The position numbers were made by a program, and so were the translations under genes. Positions 35,601-51,800 of a stretch of DNA of 60,000 nt are shown piece after piece. The DNA comes from Takakia lepidozioides. Its lineage: Eukaryota > Streptophyta > Takakiopsida > Takakiales > Takakiaceae. Each line of letters starts with the position of its first letter. Positions within the stretch are counted from its first letter, which is position 1. Location of the stretch: the NCBI GenBank assembly GCA_030704615.1, contig CM060733.1, forward strand, positions 46,254,001 through 46,314,000, given 5' to 3'. A model generated the notes under the pieces. It saw only the letters and a program-made list of their open reading frames with translations. It was not told where the DNA came from and made no database searches.

Positions 35601-37830
35601 CTATACCAGTACTACTCTTACAACGACATATGTGTTGAGAGCTGTTCATCCAGAGTGGATTGTGAATCAGCCTGCAACTCCACTGTAGGTTTCAAACTAT
35701 AATTCCTTGTGCTACCAGCAAAGGCCATTTAGATGGGAAGGTTAGACCCAACTGGCAAGCTGCTTATGAGCTACACACATTCTAGGAGACTCTACAAATC
35801 TGCTGGCAGAGTGATCCTGCATATTCCACAACGTAAACTGCAAAATCCATTGAAGAGTGGCCCAAAAGACAGGGTCTTCTGTGCATTCACTCTAAAATGC
35901 CTGAGAAAATATGACATAGGTCATGCATAAGGCTGTTTTCTACCAATTGTTACCTCCAGGATGGTTCCTGCAGATGCCATGGCCATGCACATGTCAACAA
36001 CCTGCCCTTCATCATACACCTTCCCTAGAAAATCCTCTGGCCTCTGCAAGTCAGAAACACTTGTGAGAAGACAACTTGATGGCTCTTGATGTACCAATCA
36101 CCTGACGTAACTTGTGGAAAATTCTTTCAACACAGCAACTGTATGTACCATGGCTGCATGAACCCCTGCTCTCACACACAAGCTATTGTCAGCATGAGAT
36201 CTAACCCTTCAGAATTTCAGTGCTGATGAGATGTAGAAACAAGATATGCTTGCAAGTGTGATATGGTCGAAGCCAAAGATCCACGTGATGACGGACAGAG
36301 ATCGTCCCAACATCCACCCAAGGCAGCTCCCTTGCAGTTTTAGTCACCAGCATATTTTTAAAGGCATAACACATCTATATTGTACTTTGACAGAGGGACA
36401 ATCCTGCAAAGTGCCTGAATCCTAAAGAGTTGCTGACCTTGGATACTTCAAGGATCTGTTTCTTGAACTCTGCTTCAAGCCGCTTTTCATCTTCATTTTT
36501 GGCAGCCCAAGGGAGCTCTCCTTTTCCCTCACCATCTGCAAATCAATTTCAGTAAAGATGAATGGTTTTCTTGAAAGCGAAAACTATACCTAAGTCTGAA
36601 TTTTGTATGCACTTCCCGTGATTCTCCACAGCAGGTAGGTGAATGAAATGAGTTTCCAGGAACATGATCAAGTTTCCTTTGCAGGCAGAATAACCTTGAT
36701 CAGATAAGGACCTCCACTGACACTATTTCCAATTCAAGATGACAGCAGGTGTTGCAAGCACTCAATTTTTGGTTGTCGTTCTCCAGTTTTTGCTACCATG
36801 GAGTCATGCAACTTCTGTATAAGGTGATTTCTTAAGCAGGAAAGTCTTCCTCCAATGGCCTGAACAGAGAGAACAATCTTGTTCAGATAGGGACCACCCA
36901 TTACCACCCTCCTCAAAAACAAGATGATTGCAGGTGTCTCACTGTAGATGTATTTTCCACCGACTCGAGTAAAACCCTCTGGGTTAGCAGGCCTTCCAAA
37001 ATCTGCCTTGATATCTGCCTTTATCTCTGTCAGCACTCGCTCTGCTTTGGCTGCTGCTGCCTGCAATGCTGTTACAGGATCATCTGTGCTTTAGTGGTGT
37101 ATGGCTTTACCAACAATTGACAGTATAGGCACCTGTGTCCTGGGTGCTCACACACAAGCCCTACTGCTTCGCTTTCATAAGAAATTCATCCTCATCAGCA
37201 ATGGTGACCAAGGAACAATCATAACCCAAACACATTCAACTGGACTCAGTAAGTAGCATTGTTACAATTGTTCAACTGACAGGAACTTGAGTTTGCCAAT
37301 CCCCCAGTGATGCAACTTGTTATCTTATCTGATCAGAATATACTCTTAAAACTGACACCAGCTGTAAAGACTGGCTCACTTGGAGATTGTTGGAGAAGGA
37401 GATAGGCAACTAGAAAAGGTAACAAGTGAGAGACTGAAGACTCAGGGACTCTAAAAATTTGGTTTTCATAGGCTCAATGGACAAATCAGACAGCTGAGAA
37501 TGCTGTTGCGAGTGCACTTGGTCATAAGCCACCGCTATACAGAAGACTAGGAACCAATTTGCACATTCTACCTGGAGTCTGCCATACCTTCGACATGTTT
37601 GCTCACTAAAAATTGACACCTGCTTAAGCATCCAGCCGTGGACAATTAAACAAGTTCATCGGTTGAATTGTTGCTCTGGATCATCCTTAACACAGGACAT
37701 ACGGAATCCACACATGGCTCTACTAAGCTAGTCGAATTAGGGCAGTTGCCAACGAGGGTGAAAAGAATTGGAAGGTGCAAGGAAAGAATTGAACACCTGT
37801 CTTTGCTTTCGATACCAAGGATGATTCCAT
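29643..37830 (-). CDS. Rab3 GTPase-activating protein catalytic subunit-like, with BSD-like domain, 16 exons, 769 aa
   Basis: The exons are 37797-37830, 36943-37056, 36438-36535, 35954-36043, 35327-35521, 34977-35080, 34303-34523, 33778-33953, 33028-33372, 32728-32792, 32547-32595, 32178-32346, 31840-31924, 31080-31149, 30120-30263 and 29643-29993. All phases fit and sum to 770 codons. The N-terminus MESSLVSKAKTAAAKAERV resembles plant Rab3GAP proteins. Later landmarks of the family are IPPSMIVRRLAAAIEVGRS, VHGAPPECFVAQLAEI, IPDLRYCLLHQQMQLLNCC, LGADRPAADLRMLETGEPVY, QLLSDMQAF, NPGCILEDFVRWYSP, FDEELAG, PSDLFEQLF and a terminal GEWTLV. Rab3GAP works with a second subunit to regulate Rab GTPases in membrane traffic and autophagy. 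Exons 3 to 5 add a SYAP-type BSD domain ending in EFWRRYF, which I do not recall from the angiosperm protein. The exon 1/2 junction is the least certain, because a small exon could lie between. Confidence 0.85.
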
Positions 37831-40800
37831 CAGTTGCAACGGGGACGCCAGAAACTGAAAATAGTCGACTTCAATTCAAGGCGTAGTCACGGTGAAGTTA
37901 GCGCGAAAGAAGGATCACAGAATGCCGCTTAGCGTACAGAAAACGTAGAATATGAGATTGCAAAGCGCGCATTGGCATAAGAGAGACCTAGCCAAGTAGA
38001 TCCAACGATGTCCAGTCTGGGGAGTAGTGAACCAGAATCATAAATATCACCGCAGCTCATACCAAATGGCGGGGAGACAGGAAAAGAAGGCCAAGGGTTT
38101 CAAGCGGGAGCACGAAAGAGAGACGAAGAGCGACCGTACTACCCGCACCGAAGAAGAGCCAGAGAAAAAGATGATGAAGACAGGTCTGGAGAGGGACAGA
38201 GGAGGGGGCCACGACGGGCAAAAAATGGTAAAGCAAGCGTGATAAAAACAGAACCGTATGTAAGGTCAGAATGAAACTGGATGAGGTACACCAGCGGAGT
38301 GCGGGCCCCACACACTCTGCGCAAAATATGCAGCGGCAGGATCCACCATCGATCAGCGCAGGTGCGAGACGACCTGGCTATCCCGCCTCCCGCGCCTCTC
38401 TGTTCCTCGCCACATTTCGCCGCACTGTAACTTATTATTACTTCGAGATAATCCGACACACAAGTTATGCTTGGGCCTGCCAACCACAAATTTTCTACTC
38501 TTTCATGCGTCCCGAAGAATGCCGAGGCTTCAGTGTGGAGCAGAATCGAGCAAGGGATTGTTGACTTGTGCAGAATGAAAGGATTATTCGTGAGATGCAA
38601 ATTCCCTAACAAGATATTCTAGAATCTCTCGAGCACACCGAATAGGCTATGTATAGAATGTAATTTCAAATCGTGGCATCATCTCCCATGTCGGGCTTTT
38701 CTCTACGCTCGAGGTTGACGTGCATAACTTGAATGTGAATGCTCCCCCTCTCGCCATCTTTCCTTTGTTGGACAATCAATTTCGAAGCGCTGTTCCACCT
38801 TTCAAATCAGCACTCTTATCACAACCTTAAGTAGTTATTGAACCTTGAGAGAGAGAGAGAGAGAGTACATCGACAGGAACAGGAAGTGTACAAACGCATC
38901 ACAGCTTCAATCCATCGTTCCGTACATTACAATTCTACGAGAAACAGAGAGATGAGGGTGCCATGCTGCAATGCTTCAACTTACTGACCTTCCGTCGCTG
39001 GATTTCGTAGCTCTGCTCCGGGCAGTTATGGCTTACGGCCCTCTGCCCAGGGAATTTTCGTGATCCGGGCAGGGGCAGGGAAATTTTCTACCACTGCTTT
39101 ACTACAGGAAAAATTCTCATTTTCCTGGATTTTCTCGAATCAAATACTGGAGAAATAAATAAGAATTAAGTAAGAATTCTGGAATACTGGAGAATTTTAG
39201 TAAGAATTTTAGCTCGTAGGTACATAAGTCTCTTTCTCAGACCAACCCTGGAGGACTTCCCGGCCGGGTATGTATTCGGATGTGGAGGGGTCGGTAATAT
39301 TACTGAACATATTTGAAGTCACATGTAAAGCTGATCTTGGGACCAAAATGTAACGTGGCCGAAGTCATTGTGGGCGGCTTAACCCTCTCATTTCCTTGTT
39401 TGGATTGCGGCTGCACTCATTTGGCATGTTTTCCGGAGAATCATGGGTACCGATGAAACTCTCGGATTAGATCGGTGCCGACAGTCCAAATTCCCCCATA
39501 TCCACAAGTGAACAAGATTATTTTGAAATATTTTTCCGGGCTCGCCGAATAAGCTTGTCAAGCACCTTTTGCTGGAGCCCCCCCCCCCCCCCAACCATAA
39601 CCAACAGGGTGTGGGTGTTCCCTCTGGTTAAGAGGAGATTGGAGCACTCCTTTGAGTTCCCTTTGTGTTCCCATTCCGAATGGACCTTGGGGGATATTGC
39701 AGCAGGTAATCCTCCTCTAAAATGGCAGAAAATGCTGCGGTTCAGTCAGAGCAAGCCCGGCCTCTGAGGGTTGCTGGGTTGTGGTGGCAGGATGTCTCAT
39801 ACCAACTGCTTTCCTCAAGACTGGATCTTCCTCTTGCTCCGCCTCTCCCTCGCAAGTTCAGAAATTTGTGAACATACTGAGGATGGGATTGTCGCAAAAA
39901 CTAAAGAGAAGAATGGGTTAAATTTGCCGAAAATACGAACTGCCACACACAAGTTAGAATAGAATCAATTCTAAGGGGACTATCTAGTCGCTCAGAAGAT
40001 AATTTTTGATGTGCGATCCAAAAAGTTCCATCACTGTGGATGCCCATTTGATAAATGTGTGTGTGCCAACCTCCAGACCTGATGACATCTGTTAGCACCA
40101 TGGCAGCCACACTCCACTGCTTACGGTCCTGTGCTGGCAAGACTCAGCAAACCATACTATCCTCTGTTCAGCTTGGTTGTAACTAGCCTAGGGTAACGGC
40201 TTACAATAGCACCCTGGGCTGGCTGCTGCAATGCACCCACCTCAACACAGGGAACAACACCCCAATAGTTGGTCCTCTGTAGCCCACACAACACACATGC
40301 TTGTGTTGGAGTGCAAAGAGTTAGTGGGATGGTGGCCACTGTGTGGGCAGTTCTGGGTTGAGGTCCACATAATCTATGTTGGCGATAACACATACTGCAT
40401 CAAGTTTGGGACAGGGCAGCAGACATTTTCCTCCCTTAAAGGAGTTGGACAGAGTAGGAAAGGCTGGGAAAGGTAGTGAGGGAGGACGCGGGCGACAGGA
40501 ATAAGGCAGAACAGGCAGAATAAGCAGAATAAGCGAATAAGGCTGCTAAACATAACGGAAACCCCACTCCCTAGAGGGACTCTCTTACAAAGTAAAGCTG
40601 ATTCTGGCAGTGCAGATTTTCTCCAAATCTGTCTTTACAGTAGAGGGAAGGAAAAGAATAGAAATGGCCTTTGGGCCATAAAGCCCTTAGGTGGTCCGCT
40701 TCTTCCAGAGAATATAAATTCTAAGAGGGCACCTGTTAAAATTATCTTAAATGGAACTGGAAAGTCTATGATTTATTAGCAAAATTTATGACTCAACTCG

Positions 40801-40896
40801 GGCAAAACACTGCATGCCAATCATCCTTCCTAAATTCATAAACTCTCTCAAAGACAAAGAATTATGAAAGATAACTTCACCTCCTCAAGAAGCTAT
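37831..40896. other. intergenic DNA with simple repeats, no gene recognised
   Basis: The left end holds the promoter of the Rab3GAP-like gene. Simple repeats include a GA run at about 38849-38866, a run of 15 C at 39578-39592, and a degenerate GCAGAATAA-type cluster near 40505-40545. Short AT-rich repeats (TAAGAATT, ATACTGGAGAA) occur around 39130-39215. Open frames are short and unassigned. The right end holds the 3' UTR of hydroxymethylbilane synthase. Confidence 0.5.
39578..39592. repeat. poly(C) run, 15 bases
   Basis: Fifteen consecutive C occur in an otherwise AT-rich interval. Such a run is prone to length error in sequencing and to slippage. Confidence 0.9.
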
Positions 40897-44671
<3,775 letters not shown>

Positions 44672-44725
44672 CTCCCACCTCCCCTCCCTCTCCCTCTCCC
44701 TCTCCCTCTCTCCCTCCCTCGCTCG
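44672..44725 (-). promoter_or_regulatory. GAGGGA-rich 5' leader of hydroxymethylbilane synthase
   Basis: Directly upstream of the HEMC ATG the coding strand is almost pure purine, built of GAGGGA and GGGAGG repeats. The position suggests a 5' UTR or core promoter element; GA-rich leaders are common at plant promoters. Its function is not shown. Confidence 0.5.
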
Positions 44726-45821
44726 GTGACAACTGAGACCAAAGCAAGCACAGTGTCATTGCTCACTGGATTTTGTTTGGATAACACCCACCCTCATCCA
44801 TGTGGAAATGCTTCTGTGGATGAATAATACTTTGTGACTGCTGCTTTTCCTCTTGGCCTAGGAGCTTCTTGGTCTATAAGGTCTTCTTGTGGTCTTCTGT
44901 CTTCTCCTTCATGGTGCTTTGCCTCTTGACCCTGGTTTTCAACCTTGCATAGCAATTCCATGGAGAGTTCACAATTGCAGGAGCTTGCTTCTTACTGCAC
45001 TTCACTGACACCAGGAAATTGATGGTGTGAGGAGCGCTAACCTCGCACCCCAGAAACCTGACGTGTGGGAGTAGGATACTTCTTTGATGGGACGAGCTTA
45101 GACTGCATATCCCAAGCACTCATAAGTTTTTCTCTCATAATCGCAAATGTGATAGTACACTTCTTGCACACATTCCAGAAGCACACTAGGAGTCCAGATC
45201 TTTATGTCCCAAGCACTCATATGTTTTTCTCTCATGATCTGTTAAACTTCAAAGCAAATGTGATAGTAGACTTCTTGCACACATTCGAGAAGCACACTAG
45301 GAGTCCACATCATAGCTTTTGCGGTGGAGCTCAAAGATCAGAAAGATTCTGAAAGTATGTTCATACGATCAGTATGTTCATATTAATGAGTCCACAACTC
45401 CGAGGTAATGACCCCGAGGATTCTCCAGGGCAAATGCAAGAGGAAAGAATGAACTGCATGGGGTTCAACTTGGTGACACAACATGTACAATTCCAAACCC
45501 CATAATACATCCTGAGCAGCAGGGCTACTCTCCAGCATGGACAGATGCCACTCAGCAAAAACAATTCATCCAGAGTCTCCAAATTCCCTCAGGTACAGTT
45601 TTGTTGTCATGGTTCAGTAGGGACAACAAAAAGGGAGATAGAAGGGCAATTGAGTGCAGAAACAAAGTTTCCAAACATCCTCTCCAGGAGTCTCCAACCC
45701 GCAACACAACCCCTTCCGGAGCTCTGTTGCAATAATCTTGTCAACTCGATGCCAATCCCAACCTTCCCTTCGCTGAGGTTGGAGAGCTGAGTTGTTGTGC
45801 CTCACGAGGCTCTCTTATCAG
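44726..45821. other. intergenic interval, HEMC promoter and DRP3 3' flank
   Basis: Besides the local duplication at 45109-45319, this interval holds no gene I can support. An 81-codon minus-strand open frame (44874-45119) looks unrelated to known proteins. Confidence 0.5.
45109..45319. repeat. direct duplication of about 100 bases
   Basis: The block from TCCCAAGCACTCATAAG through CTTCTTGCACACATTC to AGAAGCACACTAGGAGTCCA occurs at 45109-45204 and again at about 45207-45319. The second copy has an extra ATCTGTTAAACTTCAAAG-like insert. Confidence 0.85.
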
Positions 45822-48800
45822 TCACCTATCAGTCTTATGGAGAGTTGGGTAGCCTGCACCTCCTGAAGCCCCTGCAGCAAGCCCATTACCGCTGGAACCC
45901 ATGACCACATTACCAACTGCTGCTTGGTCAAAGTGGAAAGGCCTCCTTGACTTGCTGGTCCTTGGAGAACCCATATAGCCAGAGCCTGGGGACTGGGGCA
46001 TCATCCCATTAAGTTCACCATTAGCCATGGGATAAAAGGCTGACGCAGCAGGTCCTTTGGCAGAAGGCGTGGGCAGCCCTATGGAATCCGTTAGCGAATG
46101 TGATGGTCGCGCTGGTGTCTCGTAGTCCAGGGGCAACTCTTCCAACGTCTGGCCACAAGTCCACAAACATCCACTACTCATACATTCTGCGAAGCATCTC
46201 TCTGCCTCTGTGTACCTCTGTTTTCCATCCACCAGGGCGCACACATGGGGTCTATGTTTTAAGTCTAGACAACCAAAGCCTCGTTGATAATGACATACCC
46301 ATTCCCACAAATCTTTCCCTCCAAGTCTCTCCAACCATGTGTGCATATGCCTGTGTAGGCGTAGCTCTTCCCCCATAAAAAGGACCATTATCTGACCTAC
46401 GTTAAATATATATCCACTTTTCCGTGTTCTGTCCATTAGGCAGCTGTTACTGTCTACCCCTGCCGCAATCACATTTAAGTCTCTTTGAACATAATAAATT
46501 GATTTTCCCCCCTTTTCTCTTCTTCCGGGGGCCACTGTGTAGAAGGTCATCCTGCACCTCTTGTGGCCCATACAGCAAAATTCCACTAGTCGTCCACACA
46601 AAGACATCTGAATGCCTGGCCCAAGACTTTCGTACTACTGGAAAGTAAGTTGGCACAAAAAAGACCCATCCTTGTGTTTGACGGTTTCCATCAAACAAAC
46701 AATGACCTAAAGATGTCCATTAACAAATTAGAGAACCAACCCATCCTACGAAAAGAGCCGCACAAGTGTGGCAGAGTGAGATCAAAAACGGGTTGTGTCC
46801 AATTCCTGCACCCAGAAAGCGAGAGCACTCTCAACCGTGTGCAGATAGAGTGGCATGTATGCCGTCCATCCACATATGTACTCTGTGGATGGCTCACGGA
46901 CAGGAAACACCTAGACCTTACATAGCCATGTATTCTGTCTGCATCCCACACACAATGTACATGCCATACATGTGTTTCAGGCCCCTCCCAAAAATGCTCA
47001 GTGAGCCTTCCCTCTTTTCTCAGTCTACAGCAAAAAGGCCTTTAGCATACAGCTGGCAGATTTGATGACCGTGTCAACGAGTTGATCAAAAAAACGGTTT
47101 TTGATTACTTGCCCAGCTCCAATATGTGGTAGTACCATTCATGAGATGTGCCTCAGAGCTCGATCTTTCTTGCACTAGCAATACTCTGGAAATACTAAGA
47201 AACCGATTGTAAGAAAATCATGCATGAACTCATTATCAAACAAACTCTTCCCCATTTAGGAGCTGACATGAGGGGCACTGAGGGAAACATGGGCAGAAAA
47301 TTGGAGCCTGTGTTTACATACCCAGGCAGCTTGTTGCAGGACACGAAGGATCTCTTTACAACGCTTCCGCTTGATGGCAACCTCTTCTCTCTCCTGCAGC
47401 ATCTCCTCAAACAAGTTTTCCCTGCACAAACCCACACCAGGTCATCAGATCCTGACTGTACCTCCAGAAGAATAAATTGAAACAGAAGCGAAAATAGACA
47501 TAATAAAGAAGGGAATGAAAACAGAGATAGTCACAAGGCTAAGTTGACTCTGGCTCAGAAGTGATATCCCAAATAAGAAACTGGAGGATGCCTATAGCGT
47601 TGCATCCAATCAGTTGATAAATATTTGAACTGCCAAAAGAACAGAACCAAGGTGGGAAATCACAATCAAGGACTTACCTGTACAGCTTTCGGATGAACAC
47701 ACTGTGCAGTTCTCGCTTTGCATGATTCACCTGATCCCAGCCCATTACCCTCATATCACAAATTCTGCCATGACTAGACGTCTAATAAGGTCTGGCTTGC
47801 TGACCGTGGCACCCAAACTCCAGCCCTTTGATGGCTTAACTTGGCACTTCATTCAAAAGATGGTAATACATGTGACTACAACACATGATGTATATATTCC
47901 TGAAAGGAGGCCTTAACATGCAAGTGCCAAATCTGATATGGGGACACAATAATTTCGATAGACTAGGATCACAAGATCTGCAAGGACATGCCACTGCTTA
48001 AATTAGGGTCCACCCGCTTACATTCCACCCATAAAGGCATCAGAGTTGTACAAAATTAGAAATTGCAGTACCACTCCATACATCAGTTATGATATTCTTA
48101 GCCTACATTAGTAATGCAACTTTAAAGACATGGGTGTTAAAGAAAATAGTCTATGGCTACAACTCAAAAACTGGGGAAGAGATAAGTTCAGCCTTGGTGG
48201 AGAAAAGCAGCACAACCAGCTGAAGAGGTGGCTATGTCCTCATAGGAACATCATATGCCAATGTTCATGGAAATGATGCAAGTACATGTGTAAATGAGAT
48301 TGTTCATTTAAGCCAAGCACTGAGGGTCTTCCAATTTACTATGCCAGTCTTGGAGGAGGAAAAGGATGCCAAACTATTCCTCAATCTCTCACATCATACA
48401 AGTACAGTCGCTCACCAGGAAATGCATGATGGCTTTCGGAACGGAATCCTGAATATTTTTGCGCACAATGTCATAGTAGGACTTGAGCAGCAGCCTAGTC
48501 ACAGAAATCTCTACCGTCTCTTGCTCCGATTGAGCATCAGTTGCCCTCAGCACCATTGGCGGCTGTACCACAGTCACCAGCAGCCCATATTAGCATTGCA
48601 ATTCTCTGAAACTTGGTCACTTATCAAGTTGAGGCTCTACTGGTGGTCCGCTCCAGTATATCATGTGACCACCGGCCCCATGTAAATGCTTTAACTTGTT
48701 CCATTACTTATATGGCCATAGTATCACATAGATTAGGTATGACACTACTTGTTGGTGACAAGAGAACCTAAAACTCAAACCCGACATTAGATAACAAGTC

Positions 48801-51800
48801 CAATCAACGGATGGTTATGTCCAATCTTATGAGAGAAAAATCAAGTCTGGTAAATAGACCTTACAATGTCCACAAATGGCTGCATGCTAATGCTGCGAGG
48901 CATAGTGATTGCACAACTTCAAGTTCTGACTTGTACGGGATAGAGGGACTCGAACCCCCACAAACATTATGGTCACCAGAACCTAAACCTGGCATGTCTA
49001 TCAATTTCTATCATATCCGCCAAAACTTGGTTCAATCTGCTTTTTTTGAAAATAGGCAATCTGACCAGACACCCTCTAGGGGGTAAAGGAGAGGGATTTT
49101 CATGCAGAGACAAGGTGCAGACTGTTGCTGCAGATATCAAGGAAGAGGCTCACCTCACGAAGCTGAATGCTGGCAAATGTTGGCTCTAGGCCTTGGAGGG
49201 GTTCATTATACCCTCGGTTCAGTACATGGTCCTTGCCATTGCCATTAGGACGACCCTCATTGTTCCCAAATATTGATGATATCCCCCAGCTGCCCCCAGT
49301 GGCAGTATTCCCTGAATAAAGGTAGACAACGTGGTCAATTGGTTTGTGAACTTGACTTATTTCCTGCTCCAGTTAGACTGCTACAAGCCCCTTATACTAA
49401 AATCGCTAAGTCAAATTGGAGGGCCTATGAGCAACACATAAGCTACCTTCTCCATTTAAAAATACTTTATAGCAAGAGAACTGTTTCAGCCTTTCTGATA
49501 CAAGAATGATCTAACATGCCAATCACCTGCCTTAGCCCCTCCATTGCTTCCACGTCCACAAAAATTTGGTGGCCACAGACAAATCCAGAAAGCACTTTTG
49601 AACTTTTGCTAGACATGCGTATGTGTAGTTGCTCACCTGAGGGACTGGTCTTCTCTTGTTGCACAGACGAAGGCCTTGCAATCTGTAGACATGTGAATAA
49701 CAAAAGCAACAAATCAGCATCCGCAGCCCAAGGGAGGTAGTTTGCTAGGCCAGAACATTTTAGAAGAAAGCAATCTTCAGGGGATTGGTTCCTCTTCACG
49801 TACAAACATAGAATGGTACAATGGATGAACTAAAAAAGACATGACTACATGTGGGCACGTCCTCCCCATTTTTCTTCCCCTCACTCCCCAAAATAAGCCA
49901 AGGGTTGCATGGCGACAATGCCCATCTAGTAATTGCATCTGTCATTCCTCTTCACATCCGCAGAGGTGTGAATGACCAAAATAGAACAAACACCTGGAGG
50001 AAGTCCAGATGATAACAACATAAACATACATGATCATGACCAACAAGCATGGATGCATTGGTTCGGGCCAAAACTGCCCGTGCCTTGGCAGCCTTTTCTG
50101 GCAATGGTAGCCTATCCGCCCCTGACTCCTTCCATTCATGTGCATCCTGCCAGGATCCATCCATTCCAAGCATAAATTTGGATCAAGAAAAGCACAACAT
50201 CAAAGAACGCATTAGTTCACAATCGGGTCCCCATAAGTAGCAACCAAAAGCCTTGCCCAAAACAGTGGGCTAGTGAAGTGCCAGTAGTGCTCAATCTCAT
50301 TGAACATTGATCTGGCCTTTAGGTTCCAAGTTGGACACTTGCAGGTATCTATGCTGGATGGCGACAGCTAACCCAAAAGAACTGACAGATCGAATGAGAT
50401 CAAATGTGAGCGAAAGCCCAACATCCAATGCGACTGGGCTTTTGAGAAGATTCAGGCAGTAACCTTCGCCTTGGTAGTGTTAGAGGATGAAACCTTGGTG
50501 CCACGTTGTAGCTGCAGTGCTGTCTCCACTGCCTTACTGCCCCCCACAAACCCAGGGTGTGAAGTATTGATGTAGTCCATCTGCAACCAAAACCATCCCA
50601 AACATGTCAAATAAACTTCTTGAGCCCTACACTGAACAGATATACCTATACATATGTACATATGTACATATGTTGGATGTTTTGGGATATTACAATTACA
50701 GAAAAGTTACTAATTGATGGTCCTTAGTATTAATATGTGACCAATGTCTCCAAGCTGTTAGCGCCACATTGGCCAAGGTGTGGAAAACAAGCACTGAAAT
50801 GGTGGGCCATTGAACAGCCCCAAGTGAACAAAATCAAGCATCTTCAGTCCTGGAAACATAGATTTAGAAGGTCCATATCATTATGATGACCCACACTCCT
50901 ACAATATGGAATCACTCTGTAATTTTACTGTGATTTTGCATGGAAGGGGCCTACCCCTTATCTTCTAGATATGGTTCATTCAGCACGACTCAAAGAAGGA
51001 CAATGCCACATTGGCAACCGTAGGAATGACATGAAAAGGTAATCAGATCAAAAGAGTGTCAAGAAAAGGGCTAATTCAACCCATATCACTAAGAAACATC
51101 AATACATAGTCTCCCATGCAGAAGACTACACGTTACTACCTCCATTTCAATAAGATGGCCAATCATCGTTTCCGCTGGAGACAAGCCGTCTCGCAAAAAA
51201 TTGGCCACCACTTCCTCAATGCGCCGCCGCAACACAGGAAAACGCTGCAACTCGTATGTTTCACACCGATGTGATATCTGCCAGTTCAATCATCCCAAAC
51301 AAGAATACGTCCTAACAATGTGAGACAAACTTGGGTCTTCTGATTAATATCAGTAAAAATGAAAAAGCACATACACAGATTACGAGACATTGGGTATAGT
51401 CTACACAGAGTTTAAGGGCAGGTCAAGGGATCTAACCGGGTAAGAGAACAAAATTGAGGTTGTCATGGCTGCAGAAGCCCAGAGGGACTATGGCACAAAG
51501 GAAGAACTACAACGGAAAACCAAAAAGAAAACTGCTTGGGGTTGGCGGTACTCATCCATTAAGCTGCACGAGAGAGAGAAATAAAGAAACTTTTAGCATC
51601 CACAGAGACAGGGGGTGAACCTTGACAAGCTCATCATAGATGAAACGTGCACACTGCAGGCTGGGTTCTAGCAGTCGCGCAATCTGGCGGCGCACCAGCA
51701 CCTCAAACGGCACCTGAGGAAGCCGCACACAATGTTCCCCCATTAACGCTGACATGAGTGTGCCATGTGTGCCTGCCATCTGGACCACTCCACATCTCCC

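Noticed and set aside
44874-45119. Suspected retrotransposon coding fragment
   Set aside because: The translation contains no recognisable gag, integrase or reverse transcriptase motif.
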